64,000 nt of DNA from Siphonodentalium dalli (lineage: Eukaryota; Mollusca; Scaphopoda; Gadilida; Siphonodentaliidae). The position numbers and the translations under genes are program-made. The stretch's first letter is position 1. Every line of letters begins with the position of its first letter. Below the pieces are notes generated by a model, which saw nothing but the letters and a program-made list of their open reading frames with translations, was not told the DNA's origin and made no database searches. Shown piece after piece: positions 61,648-64,000 of this stretch. Location of the stretch: positions 84,468,958 to 84,532,957 of the forward strand of contig CP136069.1 of the NCBI GenBank assembly GCA_032622095.1, written 5' to 3'.

Positions 61648-64000
61648 GTGTGACTTGATGCGGTACTATAGTATAAGAAACAGCAGGTATTTATCTGGTG
61701 GGTCCGCTTTGTAAATTATAAAATTTTGCAATAAATATATTTTTGATAATTTTTTTCTGGATTTACATCACTTGACCTACATATTAATTTGTCAGATTTG
61801 AAATATCAATATTGAATATAAAATTCAAAAATAAATACACTAACATCTATACAAGTTCCAATCGGACCTGCCAGATAAATACCTGTTGTTTTCAAATATA
61901 CCACATCAAGTCACACTCGGAAGTATGTGCAACTCTAGTTCAGTCATGAACGTAGTGCGTATCCTTCCTTGCTGGAAGCAGCAATCTGCGAAAGCGGTCA
62001 TGTTGACTTAAAGAACAAATACAGAAAAGAACAAATACAGACGAGATGATGGATCAGTCACAGGCATGCTGTTTGAGGTAAAGCTACCACCCCTCGAAGA
62101 ATGAAGGAAAGAACAGTGACTGGTTCAATACCACAAAATAGTCAAGGGGTTGGTTTCAGCCCTGCCTAAAGCCTGATTATCTAGAACACGAGAAGAAAGA
62201 CACAAGGGAAATACAGCCAACAAAATTTTAGGACTGTGTCAGTCAAAATCCGGTGGAGAAGGAGGTGTGTAACAACACAGAATCGTTCCAACTTCTGCGT
62301 ACCAGCAGCTCACAATACGAACACTCCTTATTTGTTAAAACAACTGTGGAATTGAACTACCTGGAACAGACTTCAGTCGGTTGTTGATGTCAGTGATATT
62401 GACGGTTTTCTATCTGCTCTGCGAGGGGAACAACAGTATGGAGTGTTTTCAACAATGCTAACAAGGAGCTATTGCTTAACCCTTTGAGTGCCAGGGGCCG
62501 ATCTCATCGGCCCTAAACCTACAAAATAAGTCTGTTTAAGAATACCGGTATAAGAATAAATTATTAAAATTGTAAAAAAAATTGTAAAAAAAAAAAATTG
62601 TTAGGCCAATGCATTCTCTTATATATGCGAGGCGACCTATGGTCGACTCGCATATATAAGAGAATGCATTGGCACAGGGTATATGGGTTGATACAAAAAT
62701 CGACCTGGCACTCAAAGGGTTAAATATTTAAAAATTATGCTTGTTTATCATATATAATAAATTATTTTTCAATTATTTCGCTTGCTGCTTATATTTATAC
62801 TCCAAAATAATTTTGGATGGCTCAAACAACAACATTATCATTGCATATATTAAGTACTATATGGGAGATTAATCTAACATTTAATGGCTGATTTAAACGC
62901 TTAAGCGTAACTCCATTACGCTTAAGCATAATTGGTTTGTATTGCCTTGCAACGTTATATGTAATGGTAGGCCTACATGTATCTAACTTAGTAAGGTTTA
63001 ATGTTCTGGGCGGATGGTAAGATTACTAGCATCGTAATTGACTGCATCAATTTCAGCTTCAGGGGAGTTTTTCCAATTCTATTACGCTTTACTTTAGCGT
63101 GAATGCATTATGTGTGATGGTAAATGAATTACGCATAAGCATAATGTAATACGCTTAAGTATGGTATAATGGAAATCTAAATTACACTTAGGCATTGCGA
63201 ATTAAGCTTAAATTCATGCTTAAGCATAATGAATTACACTTAAGCGTGATTGGCAATTAAATGTGAATTTTGCCTCCCATATGTGTACTATTGTTGTTTC
63301 ATACACTTTGCCCCACGTGTTTGGTTGTTTCGCACCATATATTTGGCCATTTCTCACCACATGTTTTGTCGTTTCCCACAACTGTCATGCGTTGCTTTTG
63401 AAAAAATCCTTTGAAAAAGAACATACAGTAATACCCAAAGTAATGACCCCTTAACCACACCAGGATTATGGAAAATAATTCAGGATTTAGTTGGAAATAT
63501 GGCTTGTTGCTATTCGTTGGAAAGCTCTCGTCGAGAGCTTTCCGATGAATGGCAACAAGCCATATTTCCAACTAAATCCTGAAAAATTACCCATAATTCT
63601 GCTGTGGTTAAGTGGTCAATTACTTAATTACTTTGGGCATTACTGTATTAAGTTATCTGATGACAACGCGCCAATTGGACACATTTTATTTTTTTTTAAA
63701 TCCCAAATTGTGACAAAGTTCACGTTATTTTAAAAAAAACATATCAATAGACACAGTCTAAATAAAATTAGACCGTGTTTCATTTCTTTCTTTAATACGA
63801 GTCTGGATATCTATCAGACTGCAATATACCTTATACTAAATGATACGATTCATCCAGATTATACCGGTATGAAACTGGCCACTTGGAAGGAAACATTTAT
63901 GGGGGGGGGGGGAGACAACCCCACTGTGACATCGTCGCCACCTCGCTGACAGTCTGAAGTTAAAATGAACCTGGTTCTCTATGGATGAGTGATTCACCGA

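Larger units (their letters stand above)
61249..64000. mobile_element. 9.1-kb composite transposon, copy R (inverted, runs off the window)
   Basis: It starts directly after TTAA with AGGGACTCAACAATC and is the reverse complement of 54879-57630. Every paired coordinate sums to 118879, so there is no net insertion or deletion over 2,752 bp. All segments I compared, including a 12-base poly-G/poly-C run, are identical. It carries the same passengers: GAGTTGCACATAC MITE (61612-61935), LINE scrap (62265-62430), piggyBac-like MITE (62480-62719), CTTAAG element (62862-63279) and CAGTAATGC MITE (63424-63647). Confidence 0.9.

Noticed and set aside
54879-64000. Inverted identical arms as a simple assembly palindrome artefact
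   Set aside because: Artefactual fold-backs usually join at the read break with no biological boundary. Here both arms end precisely at a TTAA plus the same terminal bases, copy L also has its other terminus and a split host repeat, and 3.6 kb of unique DNA separates the arms. An artefact cannot be fully excluded without reads.

Overview
This is animal nuclear DNA: AT-rich, intron-rich and packed with small transposable elements. Nothing in it looks bacterial or viral. The two recognisable genes and the repeat classes point to a lophotrochozoan, most likely a marine mollusc such as a bivalve. The relevant repeats are TTTTTAGCTC-type dispersed repeats with a GTCCGTCnGTC core, pearl/Helitron-like arrays with a ~147-bp period, and many TTAA-flanked palindromic MITEs. 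The taxon is an inference from repeat style and gene architecture, not from a database match.

Genes. (1) A plus-strand gene with five coding exons (5873-16251) encodes a 202-residue peptidyl-tRNA hydrolase of the PTH2 family with an N-terminal UBA domain. (2) A minus-strand gene with five coding exons (59097 down to 24341) encodes a 554-residue GAREM-like signalling adaptor: an N-terminal CABIT domain, a tyrosine- and proline-rich middle and a C-terminal SAM domain. All splice phases were checked by hand and every junction keeps frame. The two genes converge, with about 8 kb between their stop codons. A 61-codon plus-strand ORF beside a CRE-like site (60.75-61.0 kb) is only a candidate.

Layout. 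0-1.4 kb: decayed hAT element with part of a transposase zinc finger. 1.4-5.8 kb: no gene. 5.8-16.3 kb: UBA-PTH2 gene, with MITEs in every intron. 16.3-24.3 kb: repeats, including a palindromic TTAA element split by about 3.8 kb of inserted DNA that itself holds a 955-bp hAT. 24.3-59.1 kb: the GAREM-like gene, whose introns hold a 1.6-kb tandem duplication, pearl-like arrays and many MITEs. 48.5-57.6 kb (inside intron 1): a 9.1-kb TTAA-flanked transposon loaded with nested older elements. 57.6-61.2 kb: the first coding exon and a 630-bp array with 21-bp periodicity. 61.25 kb to the window end: a second copy of the 9.1-kb transposon in opposite orientation. Every paired position sums to 118879, so the two copies align with no net indel over 2,752 bp.

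The observations most worth following are the recently moved 9-kb composite transposon that puts inverted copies on both sides of the GAREM-like first exon, the 21-bp-phased CAATA array just upstream of that exon, and the 20-bp-phased CTTAAG arrays in the ends of another transposon family.
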